Source of the DNA: an uncultured Planctomycetota bacterium
Lineage (GTDB): Bacteria; Planctomycetota; Planctomycetia; Pirellulales; Thermoguttaceae
DNA: 46,325 nt
Direction of reading: 5' to 3'
Assembly (NCBI GenBank): GCA_902772705.1
Contig: CACYBR010000151.1
Coordinates: 1 to 46,325 of the forward strand
Shown: positions 16,696 through 24,888 of the stretch, in pieces
Position numbering within the stretch: position 1 is the stretch's first letter
Layout of the letters: every line of letters begins with the position of its first letter
Notes under the pieces: generated by a model
What the model saw: the letters and a program-made list of their open reading frames with translations, nothing else
The model's database searches: none
Told to the model about the DNA's origin: nothing
Made by a program: the position numbers and the translations under genes

Positions 16696-18123
16696 TCAAA
16701 AGCGAATGAAATATACCCCAGAGTCTTTGGAATCCAGTCGTAAGACGCTGTTTTGATACTGAATCTTTGTTTCAAGGAAACTGTGGTCAAAATCAACGAT
16801 ATCAACGCTGACTTCTCCTGATTCCGGGACGCCCGCAAGTTTGATTTCGATCGGATTGGTTTCGTCACGCTGAAAAATCGACACGAGTAGTCGCTTTGTT
16901 TTGCCGGATTCGTCAATTCCGGCCAACAGCGCTACATTGTCGTCGTCTTTGGTCTTTACACGAATTGGAGTTTGAGACGCTAATTCGCCAAACATGGCCA
17001 TCGTATAGTATGGCGTTCGATACTGTCCGTAGGGATCGACGAGCCCCCAGTTTGTTCCGGAATAGCTGTAGAAGTTGGCCATTGTGAGAGGACCGTCTTG
17101 CCAACGCGTCATGACGAACGTGTTGAAAGCGGCTGAAACATAGCCATTGAGCCCCTCAGGCGCGTTGACAACCCAATATACTTTATCCTCAACAGATCCC
17201 TGAACGCCTTTCCAGCCGCAAGGGAGGTAATGCCACTCGTTGAGGTGGAGCTCCGCGTTGGGAAACCCTGCTTCATCAAGAGTTTTGCGGACTTCGAACG
17301 GGGGATCGACGAGTTGTTCAGGAGTCTGAGGATAGCAATGCCATGAAACGAAATCGAGAGGAGCTCCTTCCTGTTTGCAAAGGTCAGCAAGTTGTTTGAT
17401 CATATTGCAATCGGCATGAGTGAGCGCCGGACCGCCGATTTTGATATTGGGGAACTCTTGGCGAAGCCTTTTCGCGACAACTACATAGAACTTGCAATAC
17501 GAGTCCCAGTTCTTGTCGTCCCACATCTGAGGGATAAGATTTGGCTCGTTCCAGATTTCCCAGTAGGGGAGATTCCAATCGTGTCCGTCAGCCCAGCCAG
17601 CGTTATAGTGTCGAACAATAGCGGCGCAGATTTCGGCGTACTTTGCCGCGTCTTTGGGGTTCCGTGCAAAATATTTATTGGCCGAATGTTCAATACTTGT
17701 GCCAAGTCGGTAGATTGGCACGGCGCCTGCGTCAAGTATGCTTTTGATATAGTCGTCAGTTTGTTCAAAGTAGTAATTTCTGGGATCGGCAGGGTCTGCG
17801 TCGGGGTTTCCAAAAATGAGGTGGACGTCGACCAGACGCATTCCGTGAGTAGTGAGAGGAACGTCATGGAGTCGAACTGTAGAGAAACGACATGCCTCGG
17901 CTTTTTGTTGAAACTCAGGGGAACTGCCTGAGTGAAAAGGAATCCAACAGTTGACTCCGTTGACCTGCTTGACGGGTCCAACCTTTTGCGTGAAATCGAC
18001 CGAAAAAGCAGGAGAATCTTTATGATCCTGAGCGAAAGTAGTCCGTATTGTGTCAGTTTGAACAAGCGCACAGACGCCGACAAACATGATGCAAACTATC
18101 CTGAAGAAAGGAGTTGTTTTCAT
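16696..18123 (-). CDS. Secreted GH39-like glycoside hydrolase, copy 2
   Basis: The 475-residue product parallels copy 1 along its length: a signal peptide cleaved near TFAQ-D, a catalytic barrel with Glu193 in WEIWNEPN and Glu296 in LHLNEWHY, and a C-terminal beta domain. Blocks such as FPNIKIGGPALTH and EGAPLDFVSWHCY are shared exactly, which points to a tandem duplication. The copies differ most between the second catalytic Glu and the start of the beta domain, and at the N-terminus, so they may have different specificities. The ATG at 18123 has GAGG about ten bases upstream. It follows the isomerase gene by 77 bases in the operon. Confidence 0.85.
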   Translation of the reverse strand: MKTTPFFRIVCIMFVGVCALVQTDTIRTTFAQDHKDSPAFSVDFTQKVGPVKQVNGVNCWIPFHSGSSPEFQQKAEACRFSTVRLHDVPLTTHGMRLVDVHLIFGNPDADPADPRNYYFEQTDDYIKSILDAGAVPIYRLGTSIEHSANKYFARNPKDAAKYAEICAAIVRHYNAGWADGHDWNLPYWEIWNEPNLIPQMWDDKNWDSYCKFYVVVAKRLRQEFPNIKIGGPALTHADCNMIKQLADLCKQEGAPLDFVSWHCYPQTPEQLVDPPFEVRKTLDEAGFPNAELHLNEWHYLPCGWKGVQGSVEDKVYWVVNAPEGLNGYVSAAFNTFVMTRWQDGPLTMANFYSYSGTNWGLVDPYGQYRTPYYTMAMFGELASQTPIRVKTKDDDNVALLAGIDESGKTKRLLVSIFQRDETNPIEIKLAGVPESGEVSVDIVDFDHSFLETKIQYQNSVLRLDSKDSGVYFIRF

Positions 18124-18200
18124 GCGTTACGCCTCTTTTACGAAAGGAACCGTTGGCGATAGCCAAAAAATGGAATTGAAGCAGTCAGATTCGGAAACAT

Positions 18201-19640
18201 TTAACAGACTCGGATGTATTCGATCCCGAGAATATTAGCCAAAATCTCAAGCTTTTTGGCGTTGTGACCGACGCTGATCGCGCAGTGATGGGACGGACCG
18301 CGCCGAGACCATGCGTCGACGAATTCGCGCGCGCCAACAGGGAAGCGATAGCGACTGTTCGTGTTGCCAATCTCAAGAATTGGACCCGCTTCTGAAACGC
18401 CTTCTGCAACGAGGAATTTGGCGTTGCCGTCTGGCGCGTCGATGACGGAAAGCAATGTTGCGGGACCATATTTGACGGACGTTTCGACGCTCAAACCCGA
18501 ACCGACCTTGCCGTGATAGACATAAAGGGGTTTGATTTTGGTCTTACCCTGGGCAATTCTCGGATGGCACGGACCGTCGTGTCCGAGTAGGACAATATCG
18601 TCGTCAAAATCAAGAGCGTAGAATTCAGAGAAAGCGCCGCCCACGCCGAATGTGTCCATGATTTTCATAGCGAGACAATTCTTGACCTCATATTCGCCCG
18701 CGACGGGAATGTTTCGAGCCGTAAGCATCGAGTTTCCAATGATGACCGACGCGATGAGGTCGGAATAACGTTCGTCGCCAAAACCATTGTAGAAATAGGC
18801 AAGGGCGTCGAGGTCGTTTTTGGCGACGAATCGATCGAGCGCGACCGAGGTCTTTGCGGCGCGTCGCAACTCGAAATCGGAACAGTCAGATTGAACGTCA
18901 AACTGTTCACGAATCTCCGCGACACGCATGTCGATCTCGTTTTCAGCGACTTTATCGCGTTCTTCAAGAATCTCGCCGAACTCTCGGATCTCAAAGTGAG
19001 GACCAAGTTGTGAGGAAAGACGTGTGACGTCGGAATAGACGTCGAGCATACCGTTGTAATAATGTCCGACAAGTCCGACTCGGCAGGAGCGCAACACAGA
19101 CGCGACACGAGTGGCCTCAAGCCAGTCCTTAAGGGCGTTGTCAACAAATGGATCGTTCTGAAGAACTCCTGTGATCTGGAAGAATTTGACGCCCGCTCGC
19201 AGGAACGCGTTGGCAATTTCCGGAACGCTACACGCCTGACAATGAGCGAGCCACTCGCCCGTCATTTTCGTTCTGTCCCCGAGCGCGTTAAAAGTTTTAT
19301 AGTCGATTTTTGACGCTGGTTGAAGGTTGAGAACGACGACTGGCTTCTTGAGCTTGTTCACAACGGGCAACACGGTAGAAGAGAGCGCATAGGTCGAAAC
19401 GTAGAGAAAGATGAGTTCGACGTCTTCCTGCTGAAAGGTCGCGGCTGCGTCGACTGCCTTTTGCGGAGAGTCGACGAGCCCTACGTTGACGACTTCGGCG
19501 CCAAGATTCTGGAGCTTTTGTTCCACTTGTGCCTGATATCCGACAAGCCTATCGTAAAGACCTTCAAATTGGGGCCAGTAAGTGTCGAGACCGACGCCGT
19601 AGAGGCCAACTTTGGCAGATTTTTTAATGTTTGCGTTCAT
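18201..19640 (-). CDS. L-fucose/L-arabinose isomerase-family protein
   Basis: The 479-residue cytoplasmic protein has the fold and metal site of the AraA/FucI isomerases. Likely Mn-binding residues are a Glu in GEYEVKN (316 or 318), Glu339 in FSEFYALDF, His354 in LGHDGPCH and a His in GPSHHC (451 or 452). These match the Glu-Glu-His-His set of arabinose isomerase in order and spacing. Such enzymes turn an aldose such as L-arabinose or L-fucose into the ketose. It is the first gene of the operon, under the predicted promoter and palindrome near 19783-19848. With two GH39-like enzymes downstream, it suggests the sugar released is arabinose, fucose or a similar aldose (inference). Confidence 0.85.
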   Translation of the reverse strand: MNANIKKSAKVGLYGVGLDTYWPQFEGLYDRLVGYQAQVEQKLQNLGAEVVNVGLVDSPQKAVDAAATFQQEDVELIFLYVSTYALSSTVLPVVNKLKKPVVVLNLQPASKIDYKTFNALGDRTKMTGEWLAHCQACSVPEIANAFLRAGVKFFQITGVLQNDPFVDNALKDWLEATRVASVLRSCRVGLVGHYYNGMLDVYSDVTRLSSQLGPHFEIREFGEILEERDKVAENEIDMRVAEIREQFDVQSDCSDFELRRAAKTSVALDRFVAKNDLDALAYFYNGFGDERYSDLIASVIIGNSMLTARNIPVAGEYEVKNCLAMKIMDTFGVGGAFSEFYALDFDDDIVLLGHDGPCHPRIAQGKTKIKPLYVYHGKVGSGLSVETSVKYGPATLLSVIDAPDGNAKFLVAEGVSEAGPILEIGNTNSRYRFPVGAREFVDAWSRRGPSHHCAISVGHNAKKLEILANILGIEYIRVC

Positions 19641-19782
19641 TGATTCTTCCGTCTAGGTAATGTGAATCGGAATACACGTCAATTGGATTCACGCAAAACT
19701 CCTCCGGATCGAAACATGCCGTTTGAGGCTCGTTGGATTCAGATTGCTGTTAACGCCTGATCCTGACACGCTTCTCCTAGTA

Positions 19783-19798
19783 GTTGTTCGAGAACAAC
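19783..19798. promoter_or_regulatory. Palindromic operator candidate for the glycan operon
   Basis: GTTGTTC-GA-GAACAAC is a perfect 7-base dyad. It lies just downstream of the predicted transcription start of the isomerase-led operon (about +15 to +30). That is a typical place for a repressor of the LacI or GntR kind. No regulator gene is present in the window. Confidence 0.5.
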
Positions 19799-19819
19799 CC
19801 GAGGCTACGAATCCTCCGG

Positions 19820-19848
19820 ATTATAACTTGGGTTGGAGTCCGATTCAA
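19820..19848 (-). promoter_or_regulatory. Predicted promoter of the glycan operon
   Basis: On the minus strand, TTGAAT (19848-19843) and a perfect TATAAT (19825-19820) are spaced by 17 bases. The transcript would start near 19813 and carry a leader of about 170 bases. Confidence 0.6.
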
Positions 19849-19982
19849 TGATTTCCTGGTTTTTTATCCCTTACATCAACAGATGAGCTTTTACGGATGT
19901 TGAAAGCCGTACAGAAATATCGTCAACTGGAACTCTATATTAACGCTTATAGTATGGCGTGAGGAAGAATGAGACCGGATAA

Positions 19983-20010
19983 TTGACAAACCGAACGCTG
20001 AACATATAAT
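19983..20010 (+). promoter_or_regulatory. Consensus promoter of asnS
   Basis: Perfect TTGACA (19983-19988) and perfect TATAAT (20005-20010) with a 16-base spacer. Start expected near 20017, leaving a leader of about 112 bases. Confidence 0.75.
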
Positions 20011-20128
20011 GCTTACCTTAGTTTGTGCGGCTTTGGGCCCCTGTTTGTTTTGTTCATAAACAGCGCGTAAGAGCGATCAGTCGTCCCGCTGTGACAACAC
20101 AAGTATTTTGTGAGAAAAGACAAAGACG

Positions 20129-21505
20129 ATGAAACACACTGATATCTACGACGTCCTCAACGACGCGTCTTATTTAAACGCTTCGACGACCGTTTGCGGT
20201 TGGGTCAGAACTTCTCGGGATTCCAAGAATGTGGCCTTCATTGAATTGAACGACGGGACCTCGCAAAAACACCTTCAGGTCGTTCTCGATAAGGAAAAGT
20301 TTGTTGATCCGTCTCCGTACCTCAAGCTTGGTTCTTCGCTTCGTGTCGTGGGCACGATTATTTCGTCTCAGGGACGTAATGGCGGCGTAGAGATGGCGCC
20401 AGAAACGATTGAGGTCCTTGGCGATTGTCCGGCTGATTATCCTCTCCAAAAGAAACGACATACTCTCGAGTTCCTTCGTACGATTCCGCATCTTCGCCTT
20501 CGTACGAATACGTTCAACGCCGTTTTTCACGTTCGTTCCGTTCTGGCGGCGGCGATTCATGAATATTTCCAAAGTCGCCGTTTCGTGTACGTTCATACGC
20601 CGCTCATAACAGCGAGCGACTGTGAAGGCGCGGGAGAAATGTTCCGCGTGACAACGCGTCCCTGGAACGCAAGCGCCAGTTCTGAAAAGGAGTATTATGA
20701 CGCGGACTTCTTCGGTCAGAAGGCGGGTTTGAGCGTCTCTGGCCAGCTGGAAGGTGAAATGTGCGCAATGGCGTTTGGCAAAATCTATACCTTTGGTCCG
20801 AGTTTTCGTGCCGAAGCAAGCAATACTCCGCGTCATGTCGCTGAATTTTGGCATGTTGAACCGGAAGTTGCTTTTGCCGAGTTGCCCGACGTCATTGAGC
20901 TCGTCGAAGACATGATCAAAAACGTGGTCTCAGCCGCCATGGAAAAGTGTCCGGCGGAGCTTGCGTTCTTCGAAAAGAACTTCGAAAGCGGTTTGCTCGA
21001 CAAACTTCATAATTTGGTCGGCGAGAAATTTGGCGTCGTTACTTACACCGAGGCGATCGAGATTCTTAAGAAAGCCGACGTTCATTTTCAGTATCCGGCA
21101 GAGTGGGGCGCCGATCTTCAGACAGAGCACGAACGATATCTCTCGGAAGTCGTTTTCCATAGGCCGGTGTTTGTTACCGACTATCCGAAGGAGATCAAGT
21201 CCTTCTATATGAAGCAGAACGCCGATGGCAAGACAGTTGCGGCGACGGATCTTCTGGCTCCCGGCGTTGGTGAAATCATCGGAGGAAGCGAACGCGAAGC
21301 CGATCTCGATAAGCTTCTGACTGCGATGAAGGAACGTAACATGACGACGGAAGAGTATGAAGACTACATCGATTTGCGCCGTTTTGGAAGCGTTCCTCAT
21401 GGTGGTTTCGGCCTTGGTTTCGAACGCCTGATTATGTATGTTACAGGCATAGACAATATCCGCGACGCGATCCTGTTTCCTCGCGTTGTTAACAAGATCT
21501 TTTGA
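20129..21505 (+). CDS. asnS: Asparaginyl-tRNA synthetase
   Basis: AsnRS charges tRNA-Asn with asparagine in the cytoplasm. The 458 residues show an N-terminal OB-fold anticodon domain (VCGWVRTSRDSKNVAFIELNDG) and a class II catalytic core: motif 2 within FRAEASNTPRHVAEFWHVEPE (from about 226) and motif 3 in GFGLGFERLIMY near the C-terminus. The sequence follows AsnRS rather than AspRS in the core, including PRHVAEFWHVEPE. The ATG at 20129 follows GAGAAAAGACAAAGACG. It has a consensus promoter and a terminator and stands as a single-gene unit. Confidence 0.96.
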   Translation: MKHTDIYDVLNDASYLNASTTVCGWVRTSRDSKNVAFIELNDGTSQKHLQVVLDKEKFVDPSPYLKLGSSLRVVGTIISSQGRNGGVEMAPETIEVLGDCPADYPLQKKRHTLEFLRTIPHLRLRTNTFNAVFHVRSVLAAAIHEYFQSRRFVYVHTPLITASDCEGAGEMFRVTTRPWNASASSEKEYYDADFFGQKAGLSVSGQLEGEMCAMAFGKIYTFGPSFRAEASNTPRHVAEFWHVEPEVAFAELPDVIELVEDMIKNVVSAAMEKCPAELAFFEKNFESGLLDKLHNLVGEKFGVVTYTEAIEILKKADVHFQYPAEWGADLQTEHERYLSEVVFHRPVFVTDYPKEIKSFYMKQNADGKTVAATDLLAPGVGEIIGGSEREADLDKLLTAMKERNMTTEEYEDYIDLRRFGSVPHGGFGLGFERLIMYVTGIDNIRDAILFPRVVNKIF

Positions 21506-21531
21506 TTTCTCCGAGGAGCCACTGAATGGAA

Positions 21532-21580
21532 AAGGCGACTGGCGGCGCGATTTGATCCGTGTTGTCAGTCGCCTTGCTTT
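21532..21580 (+). terminator. Terminator of asnS
   Basis: A perfect 10-base stem (AAGGCGACTG at 21532-21541 with 21566-21575) has a 24-base loop and is followed by GCTTTGTTTCTTCTT and more T-rich sequence. It lies 26 bases after the asnS stop. Confidence 0.8.
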
Positions 21581-21642
21581 GTTTCTTCTTCACTTTTTTG
21601 ACCCTGTTTCTCTGCTTTTTGGGCTTTATTTCTCCTCGGATA

Positions 21643-21670
21643 TTGAGATACGGAGTATTTTGTGGATAAT
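21643..21670 (+). promoter_or_regulatory. Predicted promoter of the MFS sugar porter gene
   Basis: TTGAGA (21643-21648) and GATAAT (21665-21670), 16 bases apart, lie between the asnS terminator and the porter start. Confidence 0.5.
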
Positions 21671-21738
21671 CTTTCGGGGACGACTCTTTGGTTCGGTTGG
21701 ATCACTGAGTTATCGTAATCATTAGCGAGGAATTTGAT

Positions 21739-23253
21739 ATGGCACGTGAAAAAACAACGTCTTTCGTTGTTCGGAGTTCGATAGTCGCTTCCCTCGGCGG
21801 TTTGCTTTTCGGGTTTGACACCGCCGTCATTTCGGGAACAACCGACGCGCTTAAACAGGTTTTCGAACTGAACGACTGGCAACTGGGGTTTACTGTCTCC
21901 AGCGCTCTTATCGGCACAATCCTTGGAGCTGCTACCATTCAGTTTCCAACGAACCGCTATGGACGTAAACCGACTCTCATTGCGATTGCTTTGCTGTATC
22001 TGATTTCTGCAATTGGTAGCGCTTTCCCTTGGAACTGGAGCTCTTTTCTGTTTTTCCGTTTCATAGGCGGCATTGGCGTTGGAGGCGCGTCCGTTGTCTC
22101 GCCGCTTTATACGGCAGAAATCGCTCCTCCCAAGCGCCGAGGGTTTCTTGTTGCTCTGACGCAGTTTAACATCGTTTTCGGCATCCTGGTCGCCTATGTC
22201 AGTAACTTTATTATAGCAGGGCTCAATCTTGGAGATTCCGAATGGAGATGGATGTTTGGAGTGGAAGCCATTCCTGCGTTCCTTTTTGGAGTAGCCCTTA
22301 TTCCAAATCCGGAGAGTCCGCGATGGCTTGTTACGAAGGAACGATTTGACGAGGCCAGGAAACTGTTCCAGAAACTCGTCGGGAACGACGAAGCTGCCGA
22401 CGCTGAGTTTAACGCCGTTAAGGAGGCTGTTGCCGAAGAGCATAACGCCGGTAGGGAGATACTGTTTTGCCGCCGATACGCTAAACTTATTTTCCTCGCG
22501 ATCTGTATCGCCGCGTTCAATCAGCTTTCCGGCATTAACGCGATCTTGTACTATGCTCCGAAAGTTTTCCAATTGGCGGGCGCCAGTGAAAACATGTCGA
22601 TGTTCTTCCCGACTATTATCGGCCTTACCAATTTCGTTGTGACGATGTTAGCTCTTCTCGTGATTGACAAGTTTGGGCGAAAGACGCTAATGCTGGTTGG
22701 TTCGATCGGTTATATTTCGAGTTTGTGCCTCGTTGGCATATTGTTTACCGTTTTTGCCGATCAGTTCAACGCTCAGATGGAAAAGCTTAGCGATTCATCG
22801 TCGGTTGAAATCGTTGAAGGAGACGTTACGACTCCTGTAGTAACCGCTGAAGACGCTTCGACGTCGACTCCGACCGAGGAAGGCGCCGTAACAGAGGAAG
22901 CCTCTGGAATCCCGAAAATATGCGTTTTTGGCGTGTTGTTCGGCCTTATGGTTTTCATTGCCTCTCATGGCTTTGGTCAGGGCGCTTGTATTTGGGTTTT
23001 CCTCAGCGAAATATTTCCGAACTCCGTCCGCGCTCAGGGACAAGCTCTTGGCTGCTTCACCCACTGGATCATGAACGCGGTCGTGTCTGGACTTTTCCCT
23101 CCTCTTCTTGCGATGCTTGGACCTTCATTGATCTTCTTTGGATTCGCGCTCTTTATGTGTCTCCAACTTTTGTGGGTTATTTTTTGTATGCCCGAGACGA
23201 AACAGGTGCCGCTCGAAGAAATGCAGAAACGTCTTGGCATTGCGAGCAAGTGA
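21739..23253 (+). CDS. MFS sugar porter (XylE/GLUT-like)
   Basis: This 504-residue inner-membrane protein has the twelve-helix sugar porter pattern. Signatures include GGLLFGFDTAVISG (20-33), RYGRK (73-77), PESPRW (191-196), QLSGINAILYYAP (about 262-274), DKFGRK (310-315) and PETKQVPLEE near the end. Members carry xylose, arabinose or glucose, usually with protons. Between helices 9 and 10 is an unusual hydrophilic insert of about 50 residues (343-391) rich in Glu, Thr, Ser and Val, where homologues have a short loop. GAGG lies nine bases before the ATG. Its position beside the glycan region suggests uptake of released sugar, but transcription is independent. Confidence 0.92.
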   Translation: MAREKTTSFVVRSSIVASLGGLLFGFDTAVISGTTDALKQVFELNDWQLGFTVSSALIGTILGAATIQFPTNRYGRKPTLIAIALLYLISAIGSAFPWNWSSFLFFRFIGGIGVGGASVVSPLYTAEIAPPKRRGFLVALTQFNIVFGILVAYVSNFIIAGLNLGDSEWRWMFGVEAIPAFLFGVALIPNPESPRWLVTKERFDEARKLFQKLVGNDEAADAEFNAVKEAVAEEHNAGREILFCRRYAKLIFLAICIAAFNQLSGINAILYYAPKVFQLAGASENMSMFFPTIIGLTNFVVTMLALLVIDKFGRKTLMLVGSIGYISSLCLVGILFTVFADQFNAQMEKLSDSSSVEIVEGDVTTPVVTAEDASTSTPTEEGAVTEEASGIPKICVFGVLFGLMVFIASHGFGQGACIWVFLSEIFPNSVRAQGQALGCFTHWIMNAVVSGLFPPLLAMLGPSLIFFGFALFMCLQLLWVIFCMPETKQVPLEEMQKRLGIASK

Positions 23254-23268
23254 ACCTTTCGTGATGAT

Positions 23269-23294
23269 GAGACCGTCTGCGATCTGACGGTCTC
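23269..23294 (+). terminator. Hairpin after the MFS porter gene
   Basis: GAGACCGTC (23269-23277) pairs perfectly with 23286-23294 around an 8-base loop. No T-run follows directly; the next hairpin supplies it. Confidence 0.5.
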
Positions 23295-23301
23295 GCATTA
23301 A

Positions 23302-23349
23302 ACAAAACGAATCTGAGCGAACTTTCAAGTTTGTTCAAATTCGTTTTGT
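23302..23349 (+). terminator. Second hairpin after the MFS porter gene, with T-rich tail
   Basis: An 11-base perfect stem (23302-23312 with 23339-23349) encloses a smaller AACTT/AAGTT hairpin. The 3' arm is T-rich (CGTTTTGTGTTTT). The two hairpins together probably end the porter transcript. Confidence 0.65.
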
Positions 23350-23403
23350 GTTTTATGACTTTTGGATGACGTTGAAGAAAAGACCTTTGGACGGATAAAA
23401 GAT

Positions 23404-24696
23404 ATGCGGTTATGGGGTAAAAAAGGGGATTGGCTAGTTAAAGTTTCGAGCGCAATCACGAGAACTGTTTTTTGTGGAATTCTGGCTTTAGGGTTATTCA
23501 TGGGCGTTCTTGGTGGTGGAAACGCCCATGTTCTGGCGCAAGACGATGAGATTGCCTTTGACGACGAACAGACGACGTCCGTCTCGGACATGAACGTCTG
23601 TGACGTCAGTGGACTGAGGCTGGTTTCAAAAACAGAGCATGGACTTCTGGCGATGCTCGACGACGTCAGATACGTTCTGGTCCTTGAAGGAACGCCAGAA
23701 GAGATGGGCGCGGCTCATGGCGAGCTCATGAAGGACCGCGTTTGGGCGATTAAGGAACGCCTATATGCGGCGGGAAGAGTTGCGTCGATTAAAGATGGGG
23801 CAGACTACTTCAAAAAGACGGACGAAGCGATTAGGAGAACGAGACCGTACACGCCTCAAAGGTTTTATGACGAAATCGACGCGCTTGCAAGCTCTGCGGG
23901 GCTTGAAGCGCTTGACGTGCGCCGTTTAAACAATTTTCCGGAACTTTTTCATTGCAGTGGGATTGGACTTCGTGGAAAGGCGACAAAAAACGGACAGGTC
24001 TTGCATGCTCGCGTCCTCGATTACATGCGCGACATTGGGCTTCAGGAGAACTCGACGATTATTGTCTACAAACCAAGGGGGCTTTATTCTTGGATCAGCG
24101 TTTCGTACTCTGGCTTTGTCGGAACCGTAACGGCTATGAATGAAAAGGGGCTGGCTATTGGGGAAATGGGGGGCGCAGGGGAAGGAAAGTGGGACGGACT
24201 ACCAATGGCGTTTATGATGCGGCGCGTTATGGAAGAATGTTCGACCGTTGACGAGGCGATCACGCTTATGAAGTCCGTGCCGCTGACTTGCGACTATTAC
24301 TATGTCCTTTCAGACGCCTCCGGGGCCCTTGTCGCAGTTGAAGCGATTGCTGAGTCAGAGACTCCGATCGTAACGCTTTTACCTGGCATGGAACATTCTC
24401 GATTGCCAGGCGCGTTGGACGATGTTGTTTACATCTCTGCGGGAGAGCGTGCGCAAAAGCTGTATGAACGGTTGCAGGAGAACTATGGAAGAATCGACGT
24501 AGAATTGCTTCAGGAGATTATTAAGAGACCCGTTTCGATGAAATCGAACCTTCACGACGTTATCTTTGCGCCTGAAACACTGGAACTTTGGCATGCTGAG
24601 GCGGGGACAACGACGTCGGCGTGCGACGAACCTTACATCCATGTTGATTTCCGCGAAATCATCGATTTTTACGAAAAAGAACAGGATAAGAATTGA
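23404..24696 (+). CDS. Secreted C45-type (acyl-CoA:6-APA acyltransferase-like) NTN hydrolase
   Basis: The protein matches the C45/AAT family of N-terminal-nucleophile hydrolases, which cleave or transfer amide-linked acyl groups. The likely nucleophile is Cys184 in LFHCSGIGLRGKATKNGQ, followed by LHARVLDYMRDIG and MNEKGLAIGEMGGAG, the usual landmarks. Upstream is a short alpha-helical domain with TPEEMGAAHGELMKDRV. The ATG at 23404 (430 residues) gives a proper signal peptide with a basic start and a cleavage site near HVLAQ; a TTG at 23362 would add 14 acidic residues and is unlikely. Substrate unknown; amino-acid amides, lactones or peptides are all possible. It stands alone between an upstream terminator and a downstream promoter. 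Confidence 0.85.
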   Translation: MRLWGKKGDWLVKVSSAITRTVFCGILALGLFMGVLGGGNAHVLAQDDEIAFDDEQTTSVSDMNVCDVSGLRLVSKTEHGLLAMLDDVRYVLVLEGTPEEMGAAHGELMKDRVWAIKERLYAAGRVASIKDGADYFKKTDEAIRRTRPYTPQRFYDEIDALASSAGLEALDVRRLNNFPELFHCSGIGLRGKATKNGQVLHARVLDYMRDIGLQENSTIIVYKPRGLYSWISVSYSGFVGTVTAMNEKGLAIGEMGGAGEGKWDGLPMAFMMRRVMEECSTVDEAITLMKSVPLTCDYYYVLSDASGALVAVEAIAESETPIVTLLPGMEHSRLPGALDDVVYISAGERAQKLYERLQENYGRIDVELLQEIIKRPVSMKSNLHDVIFAPETLELWHAEAGTTTSACDEPYIHVDFREIIDFYEKEQDKN

Positions 24697-24720
24697 TTTT
24701 GGGAAAATTGAGATAAAGTA

Positions 24721-24749
24721 TTGATTTTTGACCTTGCCTCCTATATAAC
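24721..24749 (+). promoter_or_regulatory. Possible promoter of the Tat-exported TIM-barrel gene
   Basis: TTGATT (24721-24726) and TATAAC (24744-24749) are separated by 17 bases. The leader would be about 130 bases and includes a GGCGC/GCGCC hairpin. Confidence 0.45.
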
Positions 24750-24888
24750 AGGGGGGCTGGCGGCGTGAGTTATGTGAGTGAGATTCTGGCGCTTATTCGT
24801 TTTTTGCGCCGCTTCGCAACACTGGTCGTTAATGATTTCGTCTCCCAGAGACGGTGTTTTCGTAGATAGTTTTTTAGGAGAACTTCAT

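Larger units (their letters stand above)
19641..20128. other. Divergent intergenic region between the glycan operon and asnS
   Basis: This 488-base region holds the minus-strand operon promoter (19820-19848), a palindrome (19783-19798), an inverted repeat GTGAATC (19662-19668) with GATTCAC (19686-19692), and the plus-strand asnS promoter (19983-20010). A 6-base hairpin CTGTTT/AAACAG lies in the asnS leader. I see no small gene. Confidence 0.6.

Noticed and set aside
21565-22572. 335-codon minus-strand frame opposite the MFS porter
   Set aside because: It covers the asnS terminator, the porter promoter and the porter coding region, and its composition is Arg/Asn/Ser-rich noise.
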